The notes: generated by a model from the letters alone, not told the origin. A stretch of DNA of 64,000 nucleotides from Solimonas sp047605265 (GCA_047605265.1 JASGFY010000005.1:1-64000); one strand, 5' to 3'; counted from the first letter of the stretch, positions 30,956 through 40,200 are shown. Numbers and translations are program-made.

Positions 30956-31888
30956 TCAGCGAGCAGCCTGGATGAAGACCTGCGGATCGATCCGCTCGCC
31001 GTTGTACAGTACTTCGAAATGCACGTGCGGACCGGTCGAGCGGCCGGTCGAGCCGATGCGCGCGATGGCTTGGCCGCGGCCGATCTTGTCACCGACGTGC
31101 ACGAGAATCTCGCTGTTGTGTCCGTAACGGGTCATGTAACCGTCGCCGTGATTGATCTCGACCAAATTGCCGTAGCCCTCACGCTCGCCGGCATAGGTGA
31201 CGATGCCGGCGCCGACGGCCAGCACGCTGGCCCCTAGCTGCCCGGCGAAATCGATGCCGGAGTGACGGGCGAGATGGCCGGTGAACGGATCGGTGCGGGT
31301 GCCGAACAGCGAGCTGATGAAGCCGTTCTTGATCGGCCAGCCCGACGGCCGCACTTCCTTTTGCAGACGGCTGGCGACGAGCAAGTCCTCGAGCACGCGG
31401 AACTGGCGCTCGCGATCGCTGAGCTGGCGCTCGTAGCTGACGAGCGACTGCAGCACCGGATCGGCCGGCGCGTCGCTGGCGTCGTCCGATGCATCCTCGG
31501 GCCCGCCAACCGGCGGCGGCTGCGCGAAATTGAACTCGCCCGCGTCGAGTCCGGCGATCTCGGTCAGACGCTGGCCGGCTGCGTCCAGGCGCAGGACGTG
31601 CGCCTGCAGTTCGGCGAGGCGGCGCGACAGCGCCGCCGAATTCTGCTCGGCCTGGATGCGGGTCGCGCTCAGGTCCTGGCGCTGCTGTTCGACCTCCCTG
31701 GCCCAGTTCGCGACGAGCCCCGGCGGCAACACGCTGGAGCCGCCGCGCGTCCAGTAGCCAACCGCGAAGCTCGCCGCCAGCAGCAGCAGTCCGGCGCATG
31801 CGAAGGGCAGCCAGCCAAAAACGTGGCGCGGATCGAGACGCAGACGCCAGGTTCGTCCGCGTTGGTGGCTGATTACAATGATGTCCAT
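30956..31888 (-). CDS. M23-family metalloendopeptidase, membrane-anchored
   Basis: 310 residues from the ATG at 31888. A membrane anchor (about 25-48: FGWLPFACAGLLLLAASFAVGYW), a coiled coil (about 60-120), an acidic linker, and a LytM/M23 domain in the last 130 residues. Metal ligands: HSGIDF and the HVHFE motif (GPHVHFEVLYNGERIDP). It could cut peptidoglycan peptide bonds in the periplasm. It sits between lpxC and secA. Divergent from the DciA-like gene with a 21-base gap. Confidence 0.9.
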   Translation of the reverse strand: MDIIVISHQRGRTWRLRLDPRHVFGWLPFACAGLLLLAASFAVGYWTRGGSSVLPPGLVANWAREVEQQRQDLSATRIQAEQNSAALSRRLAELQAHVLRLDAAGQRLTEIAGLDAGEFNFAQPPPVGGPEDASDDASDAPADPVLQSLVSYERQLSDRERQFRVLEDLLVASRLQKEVRPSGWPIKNGFISSLFGTRTDPFTGHLARHSGIDFAGQLGASVLAVGAGIVTYAGEREGYGNLVEINHGDGYMTRYGHNSEILVHVGDKIGRGQAIARIGSTGRSTGPHVHFEVLYNGERIDPQVFIQAAR

Positions 31889-31909
31889 CGTCGAAATATC
31901 GGGTTCCCA

Positions 31910-32221
31910 GTGCGCGATCCGCAGTCCGTGAAGCAGCTGATGTATCGATTGCCGCAAAAGAGCGGCGCGGACTGGCTCGCGCGGCTGCAGTGCCTGGCCG
32001 ACATCAACCGCGCCTTGCCTCTCTGGTGCGACGAGCCTTGGATCCGGCAGATCCGCGTCGCGAACATCCGCGAGCGGACCGTCGTGGTCTTTTCGGCTTC
32101 CGCGTCAGCCCTCGTGCCTCTGCGTCATCGCAGCAACGCGCTGTTGGAATGGCTGAATGACCGCTTCCGGCTTTCCTGTACCCGGGTCGAAGCCAAGGTA
32201 CGCCCCCCGTACGTGGTCTGA
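31910..32221 (+). CDS. DUF721 / DciA-like protein
   Basis: 103 residues from the GTG at 31910; GTG 31928 and ATG 31940 are alternatives. The pattern RLQCLADINRALPLWCDEPWIRQIRVANIRE, then an alternating LVPLRHRSNALLEWLN segment, fits DUF721. Members of this family include DciA, the ancestral loader of the replicative helicase DnaB. In many gammaproteobacteria a DUF721 gene lies between lpxC and secA, as here. No ribosome binding site is obvious. Confidence 0.72.
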   Translation: MRDPQSVKQLMYRLPQKSGADWLARLQCLADINRALPLWCDEPWIRQIRVANIRERTVVVFSASASALVPLRHRSNALLEWLNDRFRLSCTRVEAKVRPPYVV

Positions 32222-32312
32222 CGCAAGTTTATGGGCCGCACCGCAACGGGGCAAGCCGGCCGGCCGGATCACGAGAGCGAGCACTGCGCCGGAGGAAGCC
32301 CAGCCCCGCGCC

Positions 32313-33236
32313 TCAGGCGGCCGTGGCGAGGCTGCCGCGCACGTAGGCGATCGGCGCGCCGGCCGCCTGATCCTCGAACGTCGCGATCTCGTACGACGAC
32401 GGATCGTCGAGTACGGCCCGCACGAGCTTGTTGTTGAGCGCGTGGCCGGACTTGTAGGCCGTGTACGCGCCGATCACCGGATGACCCAGCAGATAGAGGT
32501 CGCCGATCGCGTCGAGGATCTTGTGACGGACGAACTCATCGTCGTAGCGCAGGCCCTCGTGATTGACGACGCGGAAGTCGTCGAGCGCGACGACGTTGTC
32601 GAGGCTGGCGCCGAGGCCGAGATTGTTGGCGCGCAGCGTGTCGAGCTCGCGCAGGAAGCCGAAGGTGCGGGCACGCGACACTTCCTTGACGTAATTGGCC
32701 GTCGAGAACTCGATGACTGCCGTCTGCCCCGATGACTTGAATACCGGGTGCTTGAAGTCGATGTTGAACGCGAGACGAAAGCCCTCGTACGGCTCGAAGC
32801 GCGCCCACTTGTCGCCGTCCTGCACCTGCACCGGCTGGCGGATGCGCAGGAACTTCTTCGGCGCGACCTGCTCGTGGATGCCGGCCGACTGGATCAGGAA
32901 CACGAACGGCCCCGAGCTGCCGTCCATGATCGGAATCTCGGGGGCCGACAGCTCGACGACGCAGTTGTCGATACCAAGGCCGGCGAGCGCCGACATCAGG
33001 TGCTCGACCGTCATGATTTTCACGCCGGCGTCGTTGACCAGCGTGCTGCACATGACGGCTTCGCGCAGCATGTGCGCATCGCAGGGAATCTCGACCGGCG
33101 GACGCAGATCGGTGCGGCGATAGATGATGCCGGTGTCCGGGCCGGCCGGCAGCAGTGACAGGTACACTTTGCGGCCCGAATGCAGGCCGATGCCGCTCGC
33201 GCGTACCGCCTGTTTCAGTGTGCGTTGACGAACCAT
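32313..33236 (-). CDS. lpxC: UDP-3-O-acyl-N-acetylglucosamine deacetylase
   Basis: 307 residues. Zinc and catalytic residues: TVEHLMSAL (His), DEFVRHKILDAIGDL (His and Asp), YKSGHALNN (His). The hydrophobic passage insert and MDGSSGPFVFLI are intact. LpxC makes the committed step of lipid A synthesis, which implies an LPS-bearing outer membrane. It follows ftsZ after 167 bases that hold a -10-like TACAAT and a hairpin with a T-tract. Confidence 0.96.
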   Translation of the reverse strand: MVRQRTLKQAVRASGIGLHSGRKVYLSLLPAGPDTGIIYRRTDLRPPVEIPCDAHMLREAVMCSTLVNDAGVKIMTVEHLMSALAGLGIDNCVVELSAPEIPIMDGSSGPFVFLIQSAGIHEQVAPKKFLRIRQPVQVQDGDKWARFEPYEGFRLAFNIDFKHPVFKSSGQTAVIEFSTANYVKEVSRARTFGFLRELDTLRANNLGLGASLDNVVALDDFRVVNHEGLRYDDEFVRHKILDAIGDLYLLGHPVIGAYTAYKSGHALNNKLVRAVLDDPSSYEIATFEDQAAGAPIAYVRGSLATAA

Positions 33237-33251
33237 GTCGTAAATCCGACG

Positions 33252-33288
33252 AAAAAAGAAAAGGCGCGACGCCGATCAGCACCGCGCC
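33252..33288 (-). terminator. Hairpin plus T-tract in the lpxC leader
   Basis: On the minus strand a GGCGCG/CGCGCC stem (33288-33283 and 33268-33263; 14-base loop) is followed by TTTTCTTTTTTC (33262-33251). It lies 15 bases before lpxC. It could end the dcw transcript after ftsZ. Because a TACAAT lies upstream of it (33305-33300), it could also attenuate an lpxC transcript. Confidence 0.5.
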
Positions 33289-33403
33289 CAGGACACGGAA
33301 TTGTAACAGTAGTTCCGCTGCGGGGCCGTTCCGACGCCGGGCGCCGGCAGCCGCAGCGCCCCGGACGGTGGGCACGGCTGCAGCGCATCCGTCGGCCCGG
33401 CCT

Positions 33404-34672
33404 TCAGTCGGCCTGGTTCCGCAGGAAGGCCGGGATGTTGATGATGTCTTCGTCGAGCTCCAGCGGAAAGGCGCTGCCGCCGGCCGCGGCGACCCGGCGC
33501 GGCTGCTGACGGTGGACAGCCGGAATCTCGAGGTTCAGCGAGCCCGTCTGCGGCATCGTCGGCATCGCCTGACCGTAGGCCGGCTGCGCCGGCGCGTACA
33601 GCGCCGGCTCGGCCGGACGGATGAACTGCGCGACACGCGGATTGCCGGGCATCGCCGGCATCGCCAGGACCGGCGCCGCGGCCGGCACCGTCTTGCCGCC
33701 CGACAGGCCGGTCGCGACGACCGTCACGCGCAGTTCGCCGTTGAGGTTCGGGTTGATCGACATGCCAACCTTGGCATCGGCCTCGTCCGAGGCGATCTCG
33801 CTGACGCGCCCGCTGATGTATTCGTACTCCTCGAGCGACAGACTCTCGTCGCAGGTCACGTTGACCAGCAGGCCGTGCGCGCCGTGCAGCTCGATATCGT
33901 CGAGCAGCGGGCTCGACAGCGCCATCTCGACGGCGCGCTGCGCGCGATCCTCGCCGGTCGCCATGCCGATGCCCATCATCGACATGCCGCGGTTCGACAT
34001 CACTGTCTTGACGTCGGCGAAGTCGACGTTGATCAGGCCCGGACGGGTGATCAGGTCGGAGATGCCCTGCACCGCGTTCTGCAGCACGTCGTTGGCGGCC
34101 TTGAAGCAATTCAGCAGCGTGACCTTCTTGCCGAGCACGAGCGACAGCTTCTCGTTCGGGATGAGGATCAGCGAATCGGTGTGCTGGCGCAGTTCGTCGA
34201 TGCCGCGCTGCGCCACGGCCATGCGCTTCTTGCCTTCGTGCGCGAACGGCTTGGTGACGACCGCGACGGTCAGGATGTTCAGCTCCTTGGCGATCTGCGC
34301 GATGACCGGCGCCGCTCCCGTGCCGGTGCCGCCGCCCATGCCGGCGGTCACGAATAGCAGGTCCGTACCCTCGATCATCTCGCGGATGCGATCGCGATCT
34401 TCCTCGGCCGCCTGACGGCCGACGTTCGGGTCCGAACCGGCGCCGAGACCGCGCGTGATCTCCACGCCGATCTGCAGCTGGTTGGTCGGCACGCAGCGCT
34501 CGAGATGATCCCGATCGGTGTTGGCGCTGATGAAGTCGACGCCTTCGATCGCCGCCTGCGCCATCTGGTTGACGGTATTGCAGCCGCCGCCGCCGACGCC
34601 GATGACGCGGATGACCGCGCGTCGCCGCTGGCCATCCATCAATTCAAAAATTTCCCGTGTCTGTCCGCTCAT
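33404..34672 (-). CDS. ftsZ: Cell division protein FtsZ
   Basis: 422 residues. The tubulin signature GGGTGTGAAP, the IGVGGGG nucleotide loop near the N-terminus and the T7 loop (NVDFADVKTVM) are present. A variable Ala/Pro/Gln-rich linker (about 320-405) leads to the C-terminal peptide DEDIINIPAFLRNQ that binds FtsA and ZipA. It polymerises into the Z-ring. A 223-base AT-rich spacer with its own promoter separates it from ftsA. Confidence 0.97.
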   Translation of the reverse strand: MSGQTREIFELMDGQRRRAVIRVIGVGGGGCNTVNQMAQAAIEGVDFISANTDRDHLERCVPTNQLQIGVEITRGLGAGSDPNVGRQAAEEDRDRIREMIEGTDLLFVTAGMGGGTGTGAAPVIAQIAKELNILTVAVVTKPFAHEGKKRMAVAQRGIDELRQHTDSLILIPNEKLSLVLGKKVTLLNCFKAANDVLQNAVQGISDLITRPGLINVDFADVKTVMSNRGMSMMGIGMATGEDRAQRAVEMALSSPLLDDIELHGAHGLLVNVTCDESLSLEEYEYISGRVSEIASDEADAKVGMSINPNLNGELRVTVVATGLSGGKTVPAAAPVLAMPAMPGNPRVAQFIRPAEPALYAPAQPAYGQAMPTMPQTGSLNLEIPAVHRQQPRRVAAAGGSAFPLELDEDIINIPAFLRNQAD

Positions 34673-34808
34673 TTTCCTGCTCCTGCGCCTCGGAGGCGCT
34701 ACTCGTCCGCGTATCCAACCCGCGCCTTCGACAGCGGCGCGCTCACTTCAGAAGTCCTGACCCGGCCCGCGGATGCTCGTTTTTTTTTGTAAAAATTACC
34801 GCGATATT

Positions 34809-34837
34809 AAAATAATTCCTCACTGTGCTAATGTCAA
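34809..34837 (-). promoter_or_regulatory. Sigma-70 promoter for ftsZ
   Basis: On the minus strand a perfect TTGACA (34837-34832), a 17-base spacer and TATTTT (34814-34809). It lies in an AT-rich patch between ftsA and ftsZ, about 137 bases before the ftsZ start. Confidence 0.7.
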
Positions 34838-34895
34838 TAACAAGACTTCAAAAAACTCTAAAAATTCACCATAGACGCGACACCGCCGTATCGCT

Positions 34896-36125
34896 TCAGA
34901 AACTGCCCCTGATCCAGTCGTTGATGCGGGTCAGCCAGTGGCCGACGCCTTGTGTGGGCGCCGTCGCGACCGGCGGCTGGTTCTGGCGCTCATACAGCAG
35001 CAGGCCGACCGCCGTCGCGCAGGCCGGATCGCGAACGACGTCCTTGATGCCCTGAATCTCGTGCGGCAGGCCGAGACGCACCGGCAGCTCGAACACTTCC
35101 TCGGCGAGTTCGACGACGCCCGGCATCTGCACGGCACCGCCGGTCAGCACCACGCCGCCGGCGACCAGCTCGTACCAGTCGGAGCGGTGCAGCTCCTTGC
35201 GGATGAAGCGGAACAGCTCCTCGTAGCGCGGCTTGATGACCTCGGCGAGCGTCAGCCGCGAGAGCTGGCGCGCCAGCGCGTCGCCGACGCCCTTGACTTC
35301 GATCATCTCGTGCGCCGCCGCGAACTGCGGCAGCGCGACGCCGTAGTGCACCTTCAGCTCCTCGGCATACGGCGCCGGCGTGCGGAACGCGACGCTGATG
35401 TCGTTCGTCACCTGGTTGCCGGCGATCGGCAGCACCGCGGTGTGGCGGATCGTGCCGCCGCGGAACACGGCGATGTCCGACGTGCCGCCGCCGATATCGA
35501 CCATGCAGACGCCGAGATCGCGCTCGTCCGGCAGCAGCGTCGCGTAGCTCGACGCCAGGTGCTGCAGGATCAGCTTATCGACCTTCAGGCCGCAGCTCTC
35601 GACGCACTTGTAGATGTTCTGTGCCGCCGAGATCGAGCCGGTGACGATGTGCACCTTGGCCTCGAGGCGCACGCCGTGCATGCCGACCGGATCGTGAATG
35701 CCCTCGCGGCCGTCGACGACGAACTCCTGCGGGATGACGTGCAGGATCTTCTGATCGGCCGGGATCGCGATCGCGCGCGCCGCGTCCATCACGCTGTCGA
35801 CGTCGCGCTCCGACACGCTGCCGGCGCGCACCGGCGCGACCCCGGTCGAGTTCAGGCTGCGGATGTGCGTGCCGGAGAGGCCGACGTAAACCGACTGCGC
35901 GCGGCAGTTCGCCATGTGCTCGGCGTTCTCGACGGCGCGCTTGATCGCCTGCGTGGTCTGCTCGATGTTGACGACGTCGCCGCGGTTCATGCCGCGCGAC
36001 GGCGCTTCGCCGAAACCGACGATCTCGATGTTGCCCTCGGGCATCTGCTGACCGACGACGGCGACGCATTTCGCGGTGCCGATATCGATGCCGACCAGCA
36101 GGTTGCGTTCTTCACGGCGTGCCAT
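34896..36125 (-). CDS. ftsA: Cell division protein FtsA
   Basis: 409 residues of the actin-like family. Phosphate-1 motif GIDIGTAKCVAVVG, the 1C domain around 85-165, VDIGGGTSDIAVF (phosphate 2) and VLTGGAVQMPG (adenosine motif). The C-terminal amphipathic helix for membrane binding is LTRINDWIRGSF. It tethers FtsZ to the inner membrane. It starts one base after the ftsQ stop. Confidence 0.97.
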   Translation of the reverse strand: MARREERNLLVGIDIGTAKCVAVVGQQMPEGNIEIVGFGEAPSRGMNRGDVVNIEQTTQAIKRAVENAEHMANCRAQSVYVGLSGTHIRSLNSTGVAPVRAGSVSERDVDSVMDAARAIAIPADQKILHVIPQEFVVDGREGIHDPVGMHGVRLEAKVHIVTGSISAAQNIYKCVESCGLKVDKLILQHLASSYATLLPDERDLGVCMVDIGGGTSDIAVFRGGTIRHTAVLPIAGNQVTNDISVAFRTPAPYAEELKVHYGVALPQFAAAHEMIEVKGVGDALARQLSRLTLAEVIKPRYEELFRFIRKELHRSDWYELVAGGVVLTGGAVQMPGVVELAEEVFELPVRLGLPHEIQGIKDVVRDPACATAVGLLLYERQNQPPVATAPTQGVGHWLTRINDWIRGSF

Positions 36126-36126
36126 G

Positions 36127-36897
36127 TCAGTGGCCCTCCTTGTGTTCTGTCCGAGCCGGCGTGCGCCAGCCGACCGAGAATCCGTTCGTGTAACGCAGGT
36201 CGACGTACGCGACGTCCGCCATGCGGTCTTTCAGTGCGCGCTCGGCCGGACCGAGCAGCACGTCTAGCTTGTCCTGCGGGTCCTCGCGGCCGAAGCGCAG
36301 CTCGACGCCGTTCGCCGTATGCGCGTCCCATTCGCCGCGCGCGTCCTGCGCCAGCCCCTGCAGCGGGAACGAGGACGGGATCAGGCGCGCGCTCAGCGTG
36401 CGGAACATCTCGGCGACCGGCGCCTCGTGTCCCGGCGTGCCGGCCAGCTGTGGCAGGCCGTCGGGGATTTCGTCCGCCGGCGGCGTGAACGCGCGCGCGT
36501 CGGTGTCGAGCAGCGCGTTCTCGCCCCAGCGCGCGAACGGCACGCGCTCCCAGGCCCGCACGCGTACGGTCGCGGGCCATACGCGCTCGACGCTCGCGCG
36601 CGAGGCCCATGGCAGCGCTTCGACGGCAGCGCGCACCGCCGCGAGATCGAGCTCGCCGAAGCGGCGGTCGACGAGCGGCCGCACCGCACCATCGACGTCG
36701 GCGAGCTTGAGCCGCGTAAAGTGGCCTTCGACCTGGATGCGCGCGACCGGCTCGCGGCTGCCGAGTTCGAGCGCGCCCCAGCCGGCAGCGACCACCGCCG
36801 CGAAGGCGGTGATGCCGATCGCCAGCAGCAGGTGCCGGCGCAGCGGCGTGGATTCGAAGTCGAACAGGTCGTCGGCCGTCATCGCGAGCGCGGTCAT
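36127..36897 (-). CDS. ftsQ: Cell division protein FtsQ
   Basis: 256 residues. Short cytosolic tail, a membrane segment (about 22-42: LLLAIGITAFAAVVAAGWGAL), a POTRA domain (about 50-120: ARIQVEGHFTRLKLADV) and the FtsQ beta domain to near 245 (YVDLRYTNGFSVGW). It is the periplasmic scaffold of FtsB and FtsL. The ATG overlaps the ddl stop (ATGA). Confidence 0.94.
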   Translation of the reverse strand: MTALAMTADDLFDFESTPLRRHLLLAIGITAFAAVVAAGWGALELGSREPVARIQVEGHFTRLKLADVDGAVRPLVDRRFGELDLAAVRAAVEALPWASRASVERVWPATVRVRAWERVPFARWGENALLDTDARAFTPPADEIPDGLPQLAGTPGHEAPVAEMFRTLSARLIPSSFPLQGLAQDARGEWDAHTANGVELRFGREDPQDKLDVLLGPAERALKDRMADVAYVDLRYTNGFSVGWRTPARTEHKEGH

Positions 36898-37853
36898 CCG
36901 CCGCCCTCCTGCGCGCCAGCAAGAGTGTCTTCGAGAATCGCCCAGCACAGCGATGCGTAATCGACGCCGCGCGCCTTCGCCGCCATCGGCACGAGGCTGT
37001 GCGAGGTCATGCCGGGCACGAGGTTGGCCTCCAGCAGCCAGGGACGCTGCTGCGCGTCGAGCAGGAAGTCCACGCGTCCCCATCCGCGCGCGCCGAGCAG
37101 GCGGAAGGCTTCGAGGCACAGCGCCTGCAACGCGCGCTCCTGCGCTTCCGGCAGGCCGGCGGGACAGTGGTAGCGCGTGTTGTCCGAGATGTACTTGGCG
37201 TGATAGTCGTAGAACTCGCCGTCCGGCTCGATGCGCACCAGCGGCAGCGCCTCTTCACCGAGGATCGCGCAGGTGTACTCGCCGCCTTCGACGTAGCGCT
37301 CGGCCAGCACCGGCTTCGCGTCCTGTTCATAGGCGCCCGATGCCTTGCGGAAGGCCGACACCGCCGAGGTCGCGTACTTCACCTTGCTGATGCCGACGCT
37401 GGAACCCTCCGCCGCCGGCTTGACGAAGTACGGATAGCCAAGGCGCGCGCCGGCCGCCAGGGCATCGTCGTTGTCGCGCAGCAGCAGCCAGTCCGGCGTC
37501 GGCAGACCTTCGGCCTTCCAGATGCGCTTGGTGCGCAGCTTGTCCATCGCCAGCGCCGAGGCGAGCACGCCGCTGCCGGTATACGGAATGCCTTGCAGGC
37601 CGAGCACCGCCTGCACCGTGCCGTCCTCGCCGCCGGTGCCGTGCAGGATGTTGAACACGCGATCGAAGCCCTCGCGCTTGAGATCGAGCACGCGCCCGGG
37701 CGTGGCGTCGATCAGCGTCGCGTCGACGCCTTTCTCCCGCAGCGCCTTGTGGATGCCCTCGCCGCTCCACAGCGCGACCTGGCGCTCGGAGCTCCAGCCG
37801 CCAGCCAGCACGGCGACGCGGCCGAAATCCTGCGGATTGCTCGTGCGCCTCAT
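36894..37853 (-). CDS. ddl: D-alanine-D-alanine ligase
   Basis: 319 residues of the ATP-grasp fold. N-terminus VAVLAGGWSSERQVALWSG; NILHGTGGEDG; KPAAEGSSVGISKV; C-terminal RVDFLLD and LEANLVPGMTSHSL. It joins two D-Ala for the pentapeptide. The position between murB and ftsQ is the usual ddlB place. It overlaps murB and ftsQ by ATGA junctions. Confidence 0.96.
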   Translation of the reverse strand: MRRTSNPQDFGRVAVLAGGWSSERQVALWSGEGIHKALREKGVDATLIDATPGRVLDLKREGFDRVFNILHGTGGEDGTVQAVLGLQGIPYTGSGVLASALAMDKLRTKRIWKAEGLPTPDWLLLRDNDDALAAGARLGYPYFVKPAAEGSSVGISKVKYATSAVSAFRKASGAYEQDAKPVLAERYVEGGEYTCAILGEEALPLVRIEPDGEFYDYHAKYISDNTRYHCPAGLPEAQERALQALCLEAFRLLGARGWGRVDFLLDAQQRPWLLEANLVPGMTSHSLVPMAAKARGVDYASLCWAILEDTLAGAQEGGG

Positions 37854-38755
37854 TGCGGCTCTCCGACCATGCGCACTTCCGGCTCCAGCCGAATGCCGGT
37901 CTTGTCGAAAACGGTGTTCTGGATGTGCGCGATCAGCCGCTCGACGTCGGCGGCGCGCGCGGTCTCGTCGGTGACGATGAAGTTCGCGTGCAGCGTCGAC
38001 ACCTCGGCGCCGCCGATGCGATGACCCTTGAGGCCGGCGCTCTCGATCAGCCGGGCGGCGTGATCGCCCGGCGGATTGCGGAACGTGCTGCCGGCCGTCG
38101 GACGGCCGACCGGCTGCGTCGCCTTGCGGCGCGCGAGCCAGGCTTTCATGTCGGCCTCGGCGTTGCCGTCGACGTCCGCCTTGAAGACGAAACGCGCGGC
38201 AACGAAACCGATCATATCGGCCGGCATCTCGACGTGCCGGTATGCATGGCGGAACGCGCCGTTCGGCAGCCACGCGGTGCTGCCGTCGCGGCGCATGATC
38301 TCGACTTCGCTGACGACGTCCCAGGTCTCGCCGCCGTGCGCGCCGGCGTTCATCGCCAGCGCGCCGCCGACCGTGCCGGGAATGCCGGCGAAGAAACCGG
38401 CGCCGGCGAGTTTTTTGCCGACCGCGAACTTCGCGAGCCGCGCGCAATGCACGCCGGCTTCGGCGTACAGAAGCGGTGATTCGTGATTCGTGATTCCGGA
38501 TTCGAGGCGCAAGCTGTCAAGCGCGCCGTGCAGGCCGATGACCGTGCCACGCACGCCGCCGTCGCGCACGAGCAGATTGCTGCCGAGACCGATCCACAGG
38601 ATCGGCTCGTGCGGCGGCAGGCCGCGCACGAAATCCGCCAGCGCCTCGCGCGAGGCCGGCTCGAAATAGCGATCGGCCGGACCGCCGACACGCCACGAGG
38701 TGTGACGCGCCATCGGTTCGCTGCGCAGCTCGACGCTCGGCACGACAGCGCTCAT
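37850..38755 (-). CDS. murB: UDP-N-acetylenolpyruvoylglucosamine reductase
   Basis: 301 residues. FAD-binding ILWIGLGSNLLVRDGG, GIPGTVGGALAMNAGA, then GSTFRNP with the catalytic Ser, and AEVSTLHANFIV near the end: a type II-like compact MurB. A stretch reading GITNHESP at about residues 85-95 is encoded by a four-unit heptamer array (38476-38503). It replaces what is normally a short turn before LYAEAG. Overlaps murC and ddl by ATGA. Confidence 0.95.
   Translation of the reverse strand: MSAVVPSVELRSEPMARHTSWRVGGPADRYFEPASREALADFVRGLPPHEPILWIGLGSNLLVRDGGVRGTVIGLHGALDSLRLESGITNHESPLLYAEAGVHCARLAKFAVGKKLAGAGFFAGIPGTVGGALAMNAGAHGGETWDVVSEVEIMRRDGSTAWLPNGAFRHAYRHVEMPADMIGFVAARFVFKADVDGNAEADMKAWLARRKATQPVGRPTAGSTFRNPPGDHAARLIESAGLKGHRIGGAEVSTLHANFIVTDETARAADVERLIAHIQNTVFDKTGIRLEPEVRMVGEPQ
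38476..38503 (+). repeat. Four-unit heptamer array inside murB
   Basis: Four 7-bp units read GTGATTC, GTGATTC, GTGATTC, CGGATTC on the plus strand, 28 bases in all. They are translated on the minus strand within murB as part of ESGITNHESP. A second array of the same period and length lies in murD. Confidence 0.75.
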
Positions 38756-40200
38756 GCCTTGCCTCCGGCGCCGTACTGCTGCACCAGCGTGCCCGGCAGG
38801 CCGCCGATGTCGCCGGCGCCCATGGTCAACAGCAGATCGCCATCGCGCAGCACGCGGATCAGCGCGTCCGGCAGTTCGGCGACGGCCGGCACGAACACCG
38901 GTTCGACCTTGCCGCGCGCGCGGATCGCGCGCGTCAGCGCGCGGCCGTCGGCGGCTTCGATTGGCGCTTCGCCGGCAGCATAGACCTCGGCAAGCAGCAG
39001 CGCGTCGGCTTCCGCGAGAATCGCCGCGAAGTCCTCGAACAGATCGCGCGTGCGCGAGTAGCGGTGCGGCTGGAACGCGACGACGAGGCGACGCTTCGGA
39101 TGCGCGGCGCGCATCGCCTGGAACGTCGCCGCGATCTCGCGCGGGTGATGGCCGTAGTCGTCGACCAGCAGCGCACGACCACCATCGGGCAGCCGCAGCT
39201 CGCCGTGCGGCTCGCAGCGCCGGCCGACGCCGCCGAAGCCCGACAGCGCGCGCCGCGTCGCCTCGACCGGCACGCCCAGCTCGCGGCCGATGGCGATCGC
39301 GATCAGCGCGTTCTGTACGTTGTGCTGGCCCGGCAGGTTCAGATGGAACTCAATCTTCCGGGCCTCACGCGCGCCATCCGGAAACACCACGGTGAAGTGC
39401 GCGCCGCTGCCCTCGGGCCGCACGTCGATCGCGCGCAGATCGGCGCTCTCGTGGAAACCGTAGGTCAGCACGGGACGTCCAATGTCGTTGAGGATCTCGC
39501 GCACGACCGGATCGTCGACGCAGACGATCGCCAGACCGTAGAACGGCAGGCGATGCAGGAACTCGACGAAGGTCGCGCGCAGCTTTTTGAAATCGTGCGC
39601 GTAGGTTTCGAGATGATCGGCGTCGATGTTGGTGACGGTCGCGATCATCGGCGACAGGTGCAGGAACGACGCATCGCTCTCGTCGGCTTCGGCGACGAGG
39701 TAGTGACCCAGGCCGAGCCGCGCATGGGTGTCGGCCGATTTCAGCTTGCCGCCGATCACGTAGGTCGGATCGAGCCCGCCTTCGGCGAGCACGCTGGCGA
39801 CGAGGCTGGTGGTCGTCGTCTTGCCGTGCGTGCCGGCGATAGCGATGCCGTAGCGGAAGCGCATCAGCTCGGCGAGCATCTCGGCGCGACGCACGACCGG
39901 GATGCGCTGTGCGTGCGCGTGGACGACTTCCGGATTGTCGTCCTTCACTGCCGTGGACACGACGATCGCGTCGGCGCCCGCGGCGTTCTCCGCCCGGTGC
40001 CCGAAGTGGATCGTCGCGCCCAGTTCGCGCAGGCGGCACGTCGCGGCGCTTTCCTTCAGATCGGTGCCGCTGACCTGGTAGCCGAGATTGATCAGCACTT
40101 CGGCGATGCCGGCCATGCCGGAGCCGCCGATGCCGAGCATGTGGATGCGGCGCACGCGGCGCATCGGCGCCATCATCAGGTTCTGCAGCACCGCGCTCAC
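38752..40200 (-). CDS. murC: UDP-N-acetylmuramate-L-alanine ligase
   Basis: 482 residues from the GTG that overlaps the murG stop (GTGA); an internal ATG at residue 9 is an alternative. HMLGIGGSGMAGIAEVL Rossmann loop, ATP loop AGTHGKTTTT, EADESDASF, and DDYGHHPREI in the C-terminal domain. It adds L-Ala to UDP-MurNAc. Overlaps murB by ATGA. Confidence 0.96.
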   Translation of the reverse strand: MSAVLQNLMMAPMRRVRRIHMLGIGGSGMAGIAEVLINLGYQVSGTDLKESAATCRLRELGATIHFGHRAENAAGADAIVVSTAVKDDNPEVVHAHAQRIPVVRRAEMLAELMRFRYGIAIAGTHGKTTTTSLVASVLAEGGLDPTYVIGGKLKSADTHARLGLGHYLVAEADESDASFLHLSPMIATVTNIDADHLETYAHDFKKLRATFVEFLHRLPFYGLAIVCVDDPVVREILNDIGRPVLTYGFHESADLRAIDVRPEGSGAHFTVVFPDGAREARKIEFHLNLPGQHNVQNALIAIAIGRELGVPVEATRRALSGFGGVGRRCEPHGELRLPDGGRALLVDDYGHHPREIAATFQAMRAAHPKRRLVVAFQPHRYSRTRDLFEDFAAILAEADALLLAEVYAAGEAPIEAADGRALTRAIRARGKVEPVFVPAVAELPDALIRVLRDGDLLLTMGAGDIGGLPGTLVQQYGAGGKA

